Source of the DNA: an uncultured Bacilli bacterium
GTDB lineage: Bacteria > Bacillota_I > Bacilli_A > RF39 > UBA660
NCBI GenBank assembly: GCA_947624695.1
Contig: CANQLN010000001.1
Location: 1-34,520, forward strand
Direction of reading: 5' to 3'
Length of the DNA: 34,520 bases
Shown: positions 7,618 to 14,673 of the stretch, in pieces
Layout of the letters: the number at the start of each line of letters is the position of its first letter
Position numbering within the stretch: position 1 is the first letter of the stretch
Notes under the pieces: generated by a model
Database searches by the model: none
Told to the model about the DNA's origin: nothing
What the model saw: the letters and a program-made list of their open reading frames with translations, nothing else
Translations under genes and position numbers: made by a program

Positions 7618-8470
7618 TATTTATTTCCTCCATTTTTATTATAAATTTATCTAATAATAATCCTTCATTAACATTATAATTTATTTCTTGCAAAAAGTTA
7701 ATTAACAAATTAACTTTTTGCTTTAAATTTTCCACACTTTTACTCTTTAAATAATCTAATTCTCTATTTTCTTCATCTTTTAATATTTTTTTATTTAAAG
7801 TATCTTTATAAATATTTAATATTATTTGAAGAATTATTTTTATTTCATCTTTCGATAATTCACTTAAATATTCTTTATTATACAAAATTAAATCAGTTTT
7901 TTCTACTTCAATTTTTTGCAAATATTCTTTTATTATTGATAAATATTTATTATAGTCTTCTTCACTTATGCCTAATTCTTCATAAGGATTATTGGCAAAG
8001 TTTATTTCTAAGTGTTGGCATCTACTTTGAATTGTTAATAAAACATTATCAAGCTTAGAGGTAAGGAAAAAACCAATTACTGATCCTTCTGGTTCTTCTA
8101 AAAATTTTAACATTGTATTAGCAGACTCTTTATTCATTCTTTCAGCATTTTTGATAATGTAAATATTTTCTTTAGTATATTGCGACTCTTTGGAAAAAAA
8201 GTATTTTAAATCTAATATTTGCTCTTTTTTAATAAAATTGCCATCAGGTTCAATCACCTTTAAACTAGGAAGATTTTGAATATCGATTAAATGACATAAA
8301 GAACACTTATTACAATTTTCTTCATATTCAGAAACGCAAAAAATGTTCTTTATAACTTTTAAAAGAACTTCATAACACTTTTGAATATTATTAGTGGAAA
8401 TTAAATAAGCATGGGCTAATTTTTTTTCATGATAATATTCAATTAATTGTTCAAGGGTACTGCTTTCTAT
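7604..8470 (-). CDS. holB: DNA polymerase III subunit delta-prime, with no standard start codon
   Basis: HolB is the stator of the clamp loader that places DnaN (beta clamp) on DNA. The frame encodes an N-terminal LAHAYLISTNN, a four-Cys zinc motif (NCNKCSLCH plus an upstream Cys), VIEPDGNFIKKEQI, NAERMNKESANTMLKFLEEP and SRCQ, all delta-prime hallmarks. Conserved sequence begins well upstream of the first possible GTG (8260 area). The only sensible ribosome site is AGGAGG at 8481-8476, followed by ATT (8473) and ATA (8470); no ATG, GTG or TTG lies in frame. The bofA stop TAG (8482-8480) is in the same frame, so read-through would fuse BofA to HolB. I set the start at ATA 8470 by SD spacing (5 nt). 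Confidence 0.85.
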   Translation of the reverse strand: MESSTLEQLIEYYHEKKLAHAYLISTNNIQKCYEVLLKVIKNIFCVSEYEENCNKCSLCHLIDIQNLPSLKVIEPDGNFIKKEQILDLKYFFSKESQYTKENIYIIKNAERMNKESANTMLKFLEEPEGSVIGFFLTSKLDNVLLTIQSRCQHLEINFANNPYEELGISEEDYNKYLSIIKEYLQKIEVEKTDLILYNKEYLSELSKDEIKIILQIILNIYKDTLNKKILKDEENRELDYLKSKSVENLKQKVNLLINFLQEINYNVNEGLLLDKFIIKMEEINNEVL

Positions 8471-8479
8471 AATAACCTC

Positions 8480-8668
8480 CTAATTTATAATATAGAAGAC
8501 AGCAAAAAGAGATAATAAACCAGGTACTCCTAAGAAAGAAGTAATTGAAACAGTATAAATATTTATAGGTAAATATACGCCAACATTTTTTAGCATAACA
8601 TCTATTCCATAAATAATTCCAAAAGCAAAAACAACTTTTTTTAAGATAATACCTAGTTTATTTAGCAC
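8480..8668 (-). CDS. bofA: BofA-family membrane protein (pro-sigma-K processing inhibitor type)
   Basis: BofA holds the SpoIVFB protease inactive in sporulating Bacillus until the engulfed forespore signals. The 62-aa protein has two hydrophobic segments (about residues 8-26 and 38-60) and the family's C-terminal signature (SITSFLGVPGLLSLFAVFY). It is shorter than the 87-aa B. subtilis protein, lacking extra N-terminal sequence. The start is GTG 8668 with SD GGGTGAT four bases upstream, a pattern shared by other genes here. The position after recR matches B. subtilis recR-yaaL-bofA, with yaaL missing. Its stop codon lies within the SD of holB. The family call is good; the sporulation role is inferred. 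Confidence 0.8.
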   Translation of the reverse strand: MLNKLGIILKKVVFAFGIIYGIDVMLKNVGVYLPINIYTVSITSFLGVPGLLSLFAVFYIIN

Positions 8669-8689
8669 TTATATCACCCAGTAAATTAT

Positions 8690-8703
8690 ATTTCCCGGGA
8701 AAT
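8690..8703. promoter_or_regulatory. Noc-binding site (NBS) 1
   Basis: ATTTCCCGGGAAAT is a perfect 14-bp palindrome, identical to the Noc-binding consensus known from B. subtilis. It lies in the 39-bp gap between bofA and the recR stop. It is one of three identical sites in the window, and a Noc-type protein is encoded at 28091-29155. Confidence 0.85.
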
Positions 8704-8707
8704 ATTT

Positions 8708-9310
8708 TTATTCCGAAATCTTTTTGCGGTCCTCTAAGGCTTTATCTAATGTAATAATATCTAGATAATCTATTTCGGCTCCAATAGGAATACCATAAGA
8801 TAATCTTGATATCGTAACATTTTTCTTTTCAAATATCTTTTTAATATACAAAGTTGTTGTTTCTCCTTCGATGGTTGACTTTAAGGCTAATATTAATTCC
8901 GGATTTTCTAATGATTCAACTCTTTTAACTAATGAAGAAATATTTATATCTTCGGGACCAACACTATCCATTGGAGAGATTAAACCATTTAAAACATGAT
9001 ATACACCATGGTAATTGCCAACTTTTTCAAAAGAAAAAACACTTTTATAATCTTCTATTACACAAATAAGATTTTTATCTCGCGTAGTATCAGAACATAT
9101 ATTACAAATATCATTTTCAGTTAAATGTCCGCATATTTGACAAGGATGCAATTTTTCTTTTGATTCCAATAAGGCCTTGGAAAAATCATTAATATCTTCC
9201 TTTTTTAAGTCAAGAGTAGCTAAAGCCATTCTCTCAGCTGACTTATCACCTACACCTGGTAATTTTTTATAAAAAGATATCATTTTTTGTAATAATTCTG
9301 GATATATCAT
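8708..9310 (-). CDS. recR: Recombination mediator RecR
   Basis: RecR acts with RecO and RecF to load RecA on gapped DNA. The 200-aa protein has the helix-hairpin-helix start (LPGVGDKSAERMA), a zinc finger with Cys57, Cys60, Cys69 and Cys72, and a Toprim domain beginning LICVIEDYKSVF with a later LALKSTIEGE. Length and domain order are standard. It begins 1 bp after ebfC ends, and ebfC in turn follows dnaX, giving the widely conserved dnaX-ebfC-recR set. An SD (GATGTAAG region) is weak, so coupling to ebfC is likely. Confidence 0.97.
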   Translation of the reverse strand: MIYPELLQKMISFYKKLPGVGDKSAERMALATLDLKKEDINDFSKALLESKEKLHPCQICGHLTENDICNICSDTTRDKNLICVIEDYKSVFSFEKVGNYHGVYHVLNGLISPMDSVGPEDINISSLVKRVESLENPELILALKSTIEGETTTLYIKKIFEKKNVTISRLSYGIPIGAEIDYLDIITLDKALEDRKKISE

Positions 9311-9311
9311 C

Positions 9312-9611
9312 TTACATCAACCCATCTAATGCTCCAGCATATTGACCAAGTTTTTCAGTCATAGCATTATTTATTTTTATATAAGCATCTTTAGTCGCAA
9401 TTAAAATCATATCTTCTAATATTTCTTTATCTTCATCGGTAATTGCGCCTTCTTTTAATATTTTTACATTTTTAAGTTCTTTGGAACCACTAAAAGTAAT
9501 CTCTACCCATTCAGATTTACCAACAAATTCCATTTTTTCTAATTCTTCTTTTTTGGCTGTTATATCTCTTTGAATTTTTTGAGCTTGCGCCATTAAATTT
9601 TGCATATTCAT
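9312..9611 (-). CDS. ebfC: YbaB/EbfC nucleoid-associated protein
   Basis: A small dimeric DNA-binding protein of the YbaB/EbfC family (YaaK in B. subtilis), abundant on the nucleoid. The 99-aa length is typical. The sequence begins MNMQNLMAQAQKIQ, a helix characteristic of the family, followed by a central beta-sheet region (VEITFSGSKELKNVKI) and a C-terminal helix with ILIATKDAYIKINNAM. A near-perfect SD (GGGAGGTGAT) precedes ATG 9611. It sits between dnaX (13-bp gap) and recR (1-bp gap). Confidence 0.95.
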   Translation of the reverse strand: MNMQNLMAQAQKIQRDITAKKEELEKMEFVGKSEWVEITFSGSKELKNVKILKEGAITDEDKEILEDMILIATKDAYIKINNAMTEKLGQYAGALDGLM

Positions 9612-9624
9612 GTTATCACCTCCC

Positions 9625-11190
9625 TTAAATAATCTCTATCTTATTCTTATCAAATACACTATTAACAATAGTTTCTTCTTCAGATACTTCTTTTTCTTCA
9701 ATATATTTATAAACCGTTTTAGTTTTCAAATTTTGAATATATTTTTCTTTTTCTTGAAGCCATCTTTCATTTGAAATAAAGATAATTTTATACATTTTAT
9801 TAAATTCTTTATTTAAACCATCTTCAATTTCTTTAACCATTTTATTAGCGGTTTCAACATTATGAATATTATTACATACAAGAATTAAATTTTTTGAGGA
9901 AGCCGCTACGACGGTACTATCGATTAGAATTGATTTTACCTTACCTTCAACCTCGATAGAAATAAAATTAGCAATTTCTTCTTTAGCTTCTTCTAAATAT
10001 TTTTTTTGAGCATCAACAAAGCAGTTATTAATTCTAATATTAACTAAATCATCATTATTGTTATTTTCTATGGCTTCGGTTTTTTCTTCTTTTTCAATTT
10101 CATCATTTTTAACTTCATTTTGAATTGTCTCTTCTTTAACTGGATACTCATTTATTAAATTACAAGAACTTTCAAAGAAATCTAATATTATCATTTCTAA
10201 AATGGTATAAGAATCAACATTAATGTTAATTTTATTTAAACTGTCCGCTAATTTTAAAATAAGATTTTTATAATCATTAAAGTCTAATCTCTTTATAATG
10301 CCAGATATTTTTATGTTTTTGGCTTTTTGACTAGCTACTTCGATAATCTTTTTAATAAGTGTCTTATAGTCAACCGCTCTAATGCGATACTCATTAATTA
10401 AATTTAAACACTTTTCCACATCATTATCTTCAATAGAAGTTAATAATTCATCAATATTTTTTTGAGATATAGTCTTAATTTGTTTTTCAATTAATTCTAA
10501 AGTAATTTTTTGATTACTTTTAGATAATTGATCTAGCAAGCTTAAGGCATCTCGCATACCACCTTCCGATAAATAAGCAATTTCATTTAAAGCCTCATCA
10601 TCTGCATCTATTTTTTCTAATTCACATATATATTTTAAACGATTAATAATATCATCAATTTTAATTTTTTGAAAGTCGTAACGTTGACATCTTGATAAAA
10701 TGGTAATTGGAACATTTTCAATATTAGTTGTCGCTAAAATAAAAATTGAATGAGCTGGTGGTTCTTCTAAAGTTAATAGTAAAGCATTAAAAGCACTAGT
10801 TGATAACATATGGACTTCATCGATAATATATACTTTATATTTACCATTAGTTGGGGTTAATTTAACATTTTCAATTAATTCTCTTATTTCATCAACTCCA
10901 TTATTAGAAGCTGCATCTATTTCGATTATATCAGGATTATCATGAAAATTTTTACAAAATTCACATTCACCACATGGTGAACCATCATGAGGATTTAAGC
11001 AATTTATGGCTTTAGAAAATACCTTAGCTGTTGTTGTTTTTCCAGTTCCTCTGGGACCAGAAAAAATGTAAGCATGCGAAATATTTCCATTTATTATGGA
11101 ATTTTTCAAAGTTTTTATTATATATTCTTGTCCAACAATATCATCAAAGTTATCAGGACGATATTTTCGATATAATACTTTGTATTTCAT
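9625..11190 (-). CDS. dnaX: DNA polymerase III subunit tau/gamma
   Basis: DnaX is the ATPase of the clamp loader and, as tau, ties it to the replicative polymerase and helicase. Walker A is GPRGTGKT (residues 45-52). A zinc module follows (Cys64, Cys73, Cys76, Cys79), then Walker B VYIIDEVHML (about 120-129), sensor 1 ATTN and the arginine-finger motif SRCQ (166-169). The C-terminal third is Lys/Glu/Asn-rich, as in tau tails. The 521-aa length is slightly below B. subtilis (563). SD GAAAGGAATAGC precedes ATG 11190. I did not find a programmed frameshift site, though I could not search the gene exhaustively. Confidence 0.97.
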   Translation of the reverse strand: MKYKVLYRKYRPDNFDDIVGQEYIIKTLKNSIINGNISHAYIFSGPRGTGKTTTAKVFSKAINCLNPHDGSPCGECEFCKNFHDNPDIIEIDAASNNGVDEIRELIENVKLTPTNGKYKVYIIDEVHMLSTSAFNALLLTLEEPPAHSIFILATTNIENVPITILSRCQRYDFQKIKIDDIINRLKYICELEKIDADDEALNEIAYLSEGGMRDALSLLDQLSKSNQKITLELIEKQIKTISQKNIDELLTSIEDNDVEKCLNLINEYRIRAVDYKTLIKKIIEVASQKAKNIKISGIIKRLDFNDYKNLILKLADSLNKININVDSYTILEMIILDFFESSCNLINEYPVKEETIQNEVKNDEIEKEEKTEAIENNNNDDLVNIRINNCFVDAQKKYLEEAKEEIANFISIEVEGKVKSILIDSTVVAASSKNLILVCNNIHNVETANKMVKEIEDGLNKEFNKMYKIIFISNERWLQEKEKYIQNLKTKTVYKYIEEKEVSEEETIVNSVFDKNKIEII

Positions 11191-11212
11191 GATGCTATTC
11201 CTTTCATCCTTA

Positions 11213-11221
11213 ATTATACCA
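11213..11221 (-). promoter_or_regulatory. Extended -10 promoter upstream of dnaX
   Basis: On the minus strand TGGTATAAT lies at 11221-11213, within TTATGGTATAATTA, the same 14-mer found upstream of recF (17752-17765). The TGn extension makes a -35 less necessary, and none is clear. The transcript would start near 11206, about 16 nt before the dnaX ATG, and probably covers dnaX-ebfC-recR and beyond. Confidence 0.5.
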
Positions 11222-11243
11222 TAATCGCTCGTATTTTGACTAT

Positions 11244-11654
11244 TTATTCTCGTAGTTTTTGAAAAAAAGTATTAATTATTTTTTGATAATTTTCTCTTAA
11301 TTTATTACAATCATTTGTTTGTTTATATTTATTACTTTCTAATTTAGATTTATCTTGTTCCAATAAATATATAACTTGATCAATTCTTGATTCTTCAATC
11401 ACTTTTTGACAAAGTTGGCAAGGTTCTAAAGTAACATACAAAATACAGCCATCTAAACGCCAATCTCTTAATTTTTTTTCTGTTTTTAAAATTGCATTTA
11501 TCTCGGCATGGCCTAAAACATTATATTTTTTTTGACGATTGTTATGGCTTTTAGCAATAATTTTATTATCTTTTACTATAACGGCTCCAACTGGTATTTC
11601 TTTTTTCTTATAAGCTTTTAAAGCTTCTTTATAAGCTATATTCATAAAATTCAT
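11244..11654 (-). CDS. tadA: tRNA adenosine(34) deaminase TadA
   Basis: TadA converts A34 to inosine in tRNA(Arg)ACG, allowing one tRNA to read three codons. The zinc cytidine-deaminase-like fold is shown by HAE (His49, Glu51) and PCQLC (Cys79, Cys82), which supply the zinc ligands and proton shuttle. From ATG 11654 the protein is 136 aa. SD AGGAG is 8 nt before this ATG, whereas the earlier in-frame TTG (11660) is only 2 nt from the SD and is unlikely. The C-terminal 35 residues are Lys/Asn-rich and divergent. It lies immediately downstream of the SRP RNA gene on the same strand. Confidence 0.94.
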   Translation of the reverse strand: MNFMNIAYKEALKAYKKKEIPVGAVIVKDNKIIAKSHNNRQKKYNVLGHAEINAILKTEKKLRDWRLDGCILYVTLEPCQLCQKVIEESRIDQVIYLLEQDKSKLESNKYKQTNDCNKLRENYQKIINTFFQKLRE

Positions 11655-11671
11655 AAGCAAAACTCCTAATT

Positions 11672-11750
11672 AAAAAAGCACACACAAATAGGGACCGATG
11701 TGGCTGCTGTCTTCCAACTCTGACCAGGTTACAGTATATTTGTTGTGCTT
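11672..11750 (-). ncRNA. ffs: Signal recognition particle RNA, small 4.5S type
   Basis: On the minus strand the core reads CCTGGTCAGAGTTGGAAGA then CAGCAGCC, the conserved helix 8 with the symmetric and asymmetric loops that bind Ffh. The ends pair (AAGCACAACAAATA with TATTTGTGTGTGCTT), giving one hairpin of about 75 nt followed by a T-run at 11677-11672. There is no Alu domain, unlike the roughly 270-nt B. subtilis scRNA. The RNA pairs with Ffh to deliver nascent membrane proteins. It lies between gyrA and tadA; B. subtilis has tadA-scr-dnaX nearby. Confidence 0.93.
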
Positions 11751-11754
11751 CTAA

Positions 11755-11783
11755 ATAATATCATATCATTTTATATGATGCAA
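11755..11783 (-). promoter_or_regulatory. Promoter of the SRP RNA
   Basis: On the minus strand -35 TTGCAT (11783-11778), a 17-bp spacer and -10 TATTAT (11760-11755) place the start at about 11749, which agrees with the 5' end of the SRP RNA stem. A 7-bp inverted repeat (ATCATAT/ATATGAT, 11760-11779) lies inside the spacer. Confidence 0.6.
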
Positions 11784-11793
11784 ATAATTTTAA

Positions 11794-11809
11794 TGTTTCA
11801 CGTGAAACA
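11794..11809. promoter_or_regulatory. parS centromere site 1
   Basis: TGTTTCACGTGAAACA is a perfect 16-bp palindrome, identical to the consensus parS bound by ParB/Spo0J in Firmicutes and most bacteria. It lies about 9 kb left of oriC, as expected for origin-proximal centromere sites. The cognate parA/parB pair is not in the window. Confidence 0.93.
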
Positions 11810-12080
11810 TAGATAATTCAAATTATCTTTTAATATAATTATCTTTTTATTTCCGTAAAAACCCAACATTTACATTTTAAATAAAACAATATAAAATTTA
11901 TAATTCTATTGTATATATGCTATATTCTTATATATTGTTTATTTAAATATTTTTCATAAATGTCTTCCTTTATTGTTGTTTTTTGATGGTCACAATCAAT
12001 ATTATATTAGAAGGAGTTTTTGTTTTTAATTTATCAGTTAAACTTTACAGAACTACTAGCCTAGTTAGAGTTACACATAC

Positions 12081-12112
12081 AAAAAGCAATGTTTCACGTG
12101 AAACATTGCTTT
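12081..12112 (-). terminator. gyrA terminator built around parS site 2
   Basis: A 30-bp perfect palindrome spans 12083-12112 with parS TGTTTCACGTGAAACA at 12090-12105 as its centre. Read on the minus strand, the 3' arm (ATTGC) runs straight into five Ts (12085-12081), the form of a Rho-independent terminator, 27 bp after the gyrA stop. The arms outside parS (AAAGCAA/TTGCTTT) are not part of the ParB consensus, which suggests they were kept for RNA folding. One DNA element thus seems to serve as centromere and terminator. Confidence 0.75.
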
Positions 12113-12123
12113 AAAAAATTTTT

Positions 12124-12137
12124 ATTTCCCGGGAAAT
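12124..12137. promoter_or_regulatory. Noc-binding site (NBS) 2
   Basis: ATTTCCCGGGAAAT, a perfect match to the Noc consensus, lies 1 bp beyond the gyrA stop codon and 18 bp from parS 2, so a Noc site and a ParB site sit side by side. Confidence 0.87.
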
Positions 12138-12138
12138 A

Positions 12139-14664
12139 TTATTGATTATCTGAATTCTTACTTTCAGAAAGTATATCATTATCTTCTAATTTTACATTTT
12201 CAATTTTATTAGAATTTTTTGAAGAAATTTCCTCAGAATCCTCACTATTAACGTGATCAACAATACTTACAGTAGCTACAAATTGAGAATCCTTTAGAGA
12301 TATTAATCTTAAACCTTGAGTTACTCTTCCTAAGATAGATATTTGATAAACTGGAAGTTTAATTGTAATACCAGCATTAGTCATAATAACAACATCTTTG
12401 TCTTCTAATACTAGTTTAGCGGCCACTAAATTACCATTTTTTTCAGTAACATTAAGAGCTAATACACCTTTGCTACCACGTCTTGTTTGTCTAAAATTAC
12501 AAACTTTTGTACGTTTACCGTAACCTTTCTCTGTTACTAACAATATTGTTGAATCTTCAGAGACTACCTCAGAACATATGCAGGCTCCGCCGTTTAAATT
12601 TATACCTTTTACACCAGCAGCAGTTCTTCCCATAGCTCTAATTTCTGATTCAGCAAATTTAACCATTCGTCCTTGACTGCTACCCAAAAGAATTATATCA
12701 TTTCCTGTTGTCTTTTTAACATCTAATAATTCATCGTTTTCTTTTAAACTTATACATAATTTTCCTGTAGCCCTAATACTATCAAATTCTGAAATATCAG
12801 TCTTTTTAACAACGCCTTTTTTCGTAGCAAACATTAAATATTTATAATCATCATCTTTACTAATTTTAATAATCGAATTAATTTTTTCATCTTTTTCAAT
12901 TTGAAGTAAATTTATTACTGGAATACCTTTTGATGTTCGGCTAAATTCTGGTATTTCATAACCCTTAATTCGATAAACTTTTCCTTTATTAGTAAAGAAC
13001 ATTATATAATCATGGGTTGATAAGTTAATTAAATGTTCTACATAATCCTCATCATTAGTTGTTAATCCTTTAACTCCCATACCACCACGGTTTTGAGTTC
13101 TAAACGAATCATTAGTTGTCCTTTTTATATATCCTTTGTTTGTTAATACTACCATAACATCTTCTTCAGGAATTAAAGATTCATCTTCTATATACTCAAT
13201 TGCCGTCATATCAATTTTAGTTCGACGATCATCAGCATATTTTTCTTTTATTTCTAAAAGTTCATCTTTAATTATGCCTAAAATCTTATCACGTGATGCT
13301 AAAATCTCTCTTAATTCGGTAATTTTAGCTAATAATTCTGCTAGTTCTTCTTCAATTTTACTTCTTTCCAAACCAGTCAAACGACGTAATTTAAGTTCCA
13401 AAATAGCATCAGCTTGGATGTCTGTTAAACTGTATTTTGAAATTAATTTTTCTTTAGCAATTACATCAGTTTCAGAATCTCGAATAATTTTAATAAAATC
13501 ATCAAGATTATCTAAGGCAATTTTATATCCTTCTAATATATGAACTCTCTTTTCGGCTTTATCAAGATCAAATTTTGTCCTTCTGATTATTACTTCTTCT
13601 TGATAATTGATATATTTTGAAATTATGTCTTTTAAACCAAGTGTTTTTGGAACTTTATTATCAATCATTAAGAAAATAATACCGTAATTCATTTGAAATT
13701 GGGTATGCTTATATAAGTTATTTAAAACAACTTGAGGATTAGCCTCTTTTTTTAAAGTTATTGTAATTTTAATACCATCTTTTAAATCTGTATGATAATC
13801 AGCTATTCCATCAATGATTTTATTATGAACAAGTTCTGCAACTTTTTTCTTTAAATCATCAACATTGACACCATAAGGCACTTCATCAATGATTATATAA
13901 TGTTTACCATCTTTTTCTTCAATTGAAGCTTTACTTCTAATTGTAATACCACCGCGACCTGTTTCATAAGCCTTTTTTATTCCACTATTACCTAAAATTA
14001 TTCCTCCTGTTGGAAAATCTGGACCTTTAATATATTGCATTAACCCATCAACATCAATATCAGGATTATCAATATAAGCAACACATCCATCAATTACTTC
14101 ACCTAAATTATGTGGAGGTATATTTGTGGCCATTCCAACAGCTATACCCATAGTTCCATTAACTAAAATATTTGGAAATCTTGATGGTAAAATTTCAGGT
14201 TCTTTTTCTGACTCATCAAAATTTGGGCCAAAATTAATGGTATCTTTATTAATATCTCTTAATAACTCCAATGATATTTTTGATAGTCTTGATTCTGTAT
14301 AACGCATGGCAGCAGCACCATCACCGGCAATATTACCAAAATTACCATGGCCATCAACTAAAGGATTACGATAACTAAAATCTTGAGCCATTCTGACCAT
14401 GGCTTCATAAATACTAGAATCACCATGAGGGTGATATTTTCCCATTACATCCCCAACAATACGTGCACTTTTTTTGTGGGGTTTATCTGGAGTATATCCT
14501 GATTCATACATTGACCATAAAATCCGACGATGAACAGGTTTTAAACCATCTCTTAAATCAGGTAAAGCCCGTGAAACAATAACACTTACGGAATAATCAA
14601 TAAAAGATTTCTTTATTTCTTTTACTATATTATTTTCTTCTAATTTATCAATACTATGATCCAT
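12139..14664 (-). CDS. gyrA: DNA gyrase subunit A
   Basis: GyrA cleaves and rejoins DNA in the gyrase A2B2 complex, which introduces negative supercoils. The catalytic Tyr122 sits in AAMRYTE, after the quinolone-region block GKYHPHGDSSIYEAM (Ser83 and Glu87 in E. coli numbering, the usual wild-type pair in many Firmicutes). The C-terminal beta-pinwheel contains a GyrA-box-like QNRGGMG, which favours GyrA over ParC. The final 40 residues are an acidic, Ser/Asn-rich tail. At 841 aa the length is normal. It starts 9 bp after the gyrB stop, with SD AGGAG before ATG 14664, and ends at a parS-containing terminator. Confidence 0.98.
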   Translation of the reverse strand: MDHSIDKLEENNIVKEIKKSFIDYSVSVIVSRALPDLRDGLKPVHRRILWSMYESGYTPDKPHKKSARIVGDVMGKYHPHGDSSIYEAMVRMAQDFSYRNPLVDGHGNFGNIAGDGAAAMRYTESRLSKISLELLRDINKDTINFGPNFDESEKEPEILPSRFPNILVNGTMGIAVGMATNIPPHNLGEVIDGCVAYIDNPDIDVDGLMQYIKGPDFPTGGIILGNSGIKKAYETGRGGITIRSKASIEEKDGKHYIIIDEVPYGVNVDDLKKKVAELVHNKIIDGIADYHTDLKDGIKITITLKKEANPQVVLNNLYKHTQFQMNYGIIFLMIDNKVPKTLGLKDIISKYINYQEEVIIRRTKFDLDKAEKRVHILEGYKIALDNLDDFIKIIRDSETDVIAKEKLISKYSLTDIQADAILELKLRRLTGLERSKIEEELAELLAKITELREILASRDKILGIIKDELLEIKEKYADDRRTKIDMTAIEYIEDESLIPEEDVMVVLTNKGYIKRTTNDSFRTQNRGGMGVKGLTTNDEDYVEHLINLSTHDYIMFFTNKGKVYRIKGYEIPEFSRTSKGIPVINLLQIEKDEKINSIIKISKDDDYKYLMFATKKGVVKKTDISEFDSIRATGKLCISLKENDELLDVKKTTGNDIILLGSSQGRMVKFAESEIRAMGRTAAGVKGINLNGGACICSEVVSEDSTILLVTEKGYGKRTKVCNFRQTRRGSKGVLALNVTEKNGNLVAAKLVLEDKDVVIMTNAGITIKLPVYQISILGRVTQGLRLISLKDSQFVATVSIVDHVNSEDSEEISSKNSNKIENVKLEDNDILSESKNSDNQ

Positions 14665-14673
14665 AAAAACCTC

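Larger units (their letters stand above)
11752..12138. other. 390-bp spacer between gyrA and the SRP RNA
   Basis: No credible gene. It holds the SRP RNA promoter, parS 1 (11794-11809), parS 2 with the gyrA terminator (12081-12112) and NBS 2 (12124-12137). Next to parS 1 lies an inverted repeat AGATAATT-CA-AATTATCT (11811-11828) and a repeated AATTATCTTTT (11821-11831, 11837-11847). The middle, about 11850-12080, is AT-rich with no structure I can name. Its only SD-led frame, on the minus strand near 11962, encodes four codons. Confidence 0.6.

Noticed and set aside
11950..11980. Minus-strand SD plus ATG giving a four-codon frame
   Set aside because: Too short to call a gene; an AAAGGAAG next to an ATG is expected by chance in such DNA.
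13288..13297. ATCACGTGAT palindrome in gyrA as a parS
   Set aside because: It shares only the CACGTG core with parS; the flanking TGTTT/AAACA arms are missing.
13136..13543. Plus-strand frame of 135 codons inside gyrA
   Set aside because: Antisense shadow of the gyrA coding sequence; Ser/Ile/Leu-rich with no SD or family pattern. The same holds for the frames at 15107-15592, 14777-15040, 3720-4076, 19937-20236 and 18416-18691.
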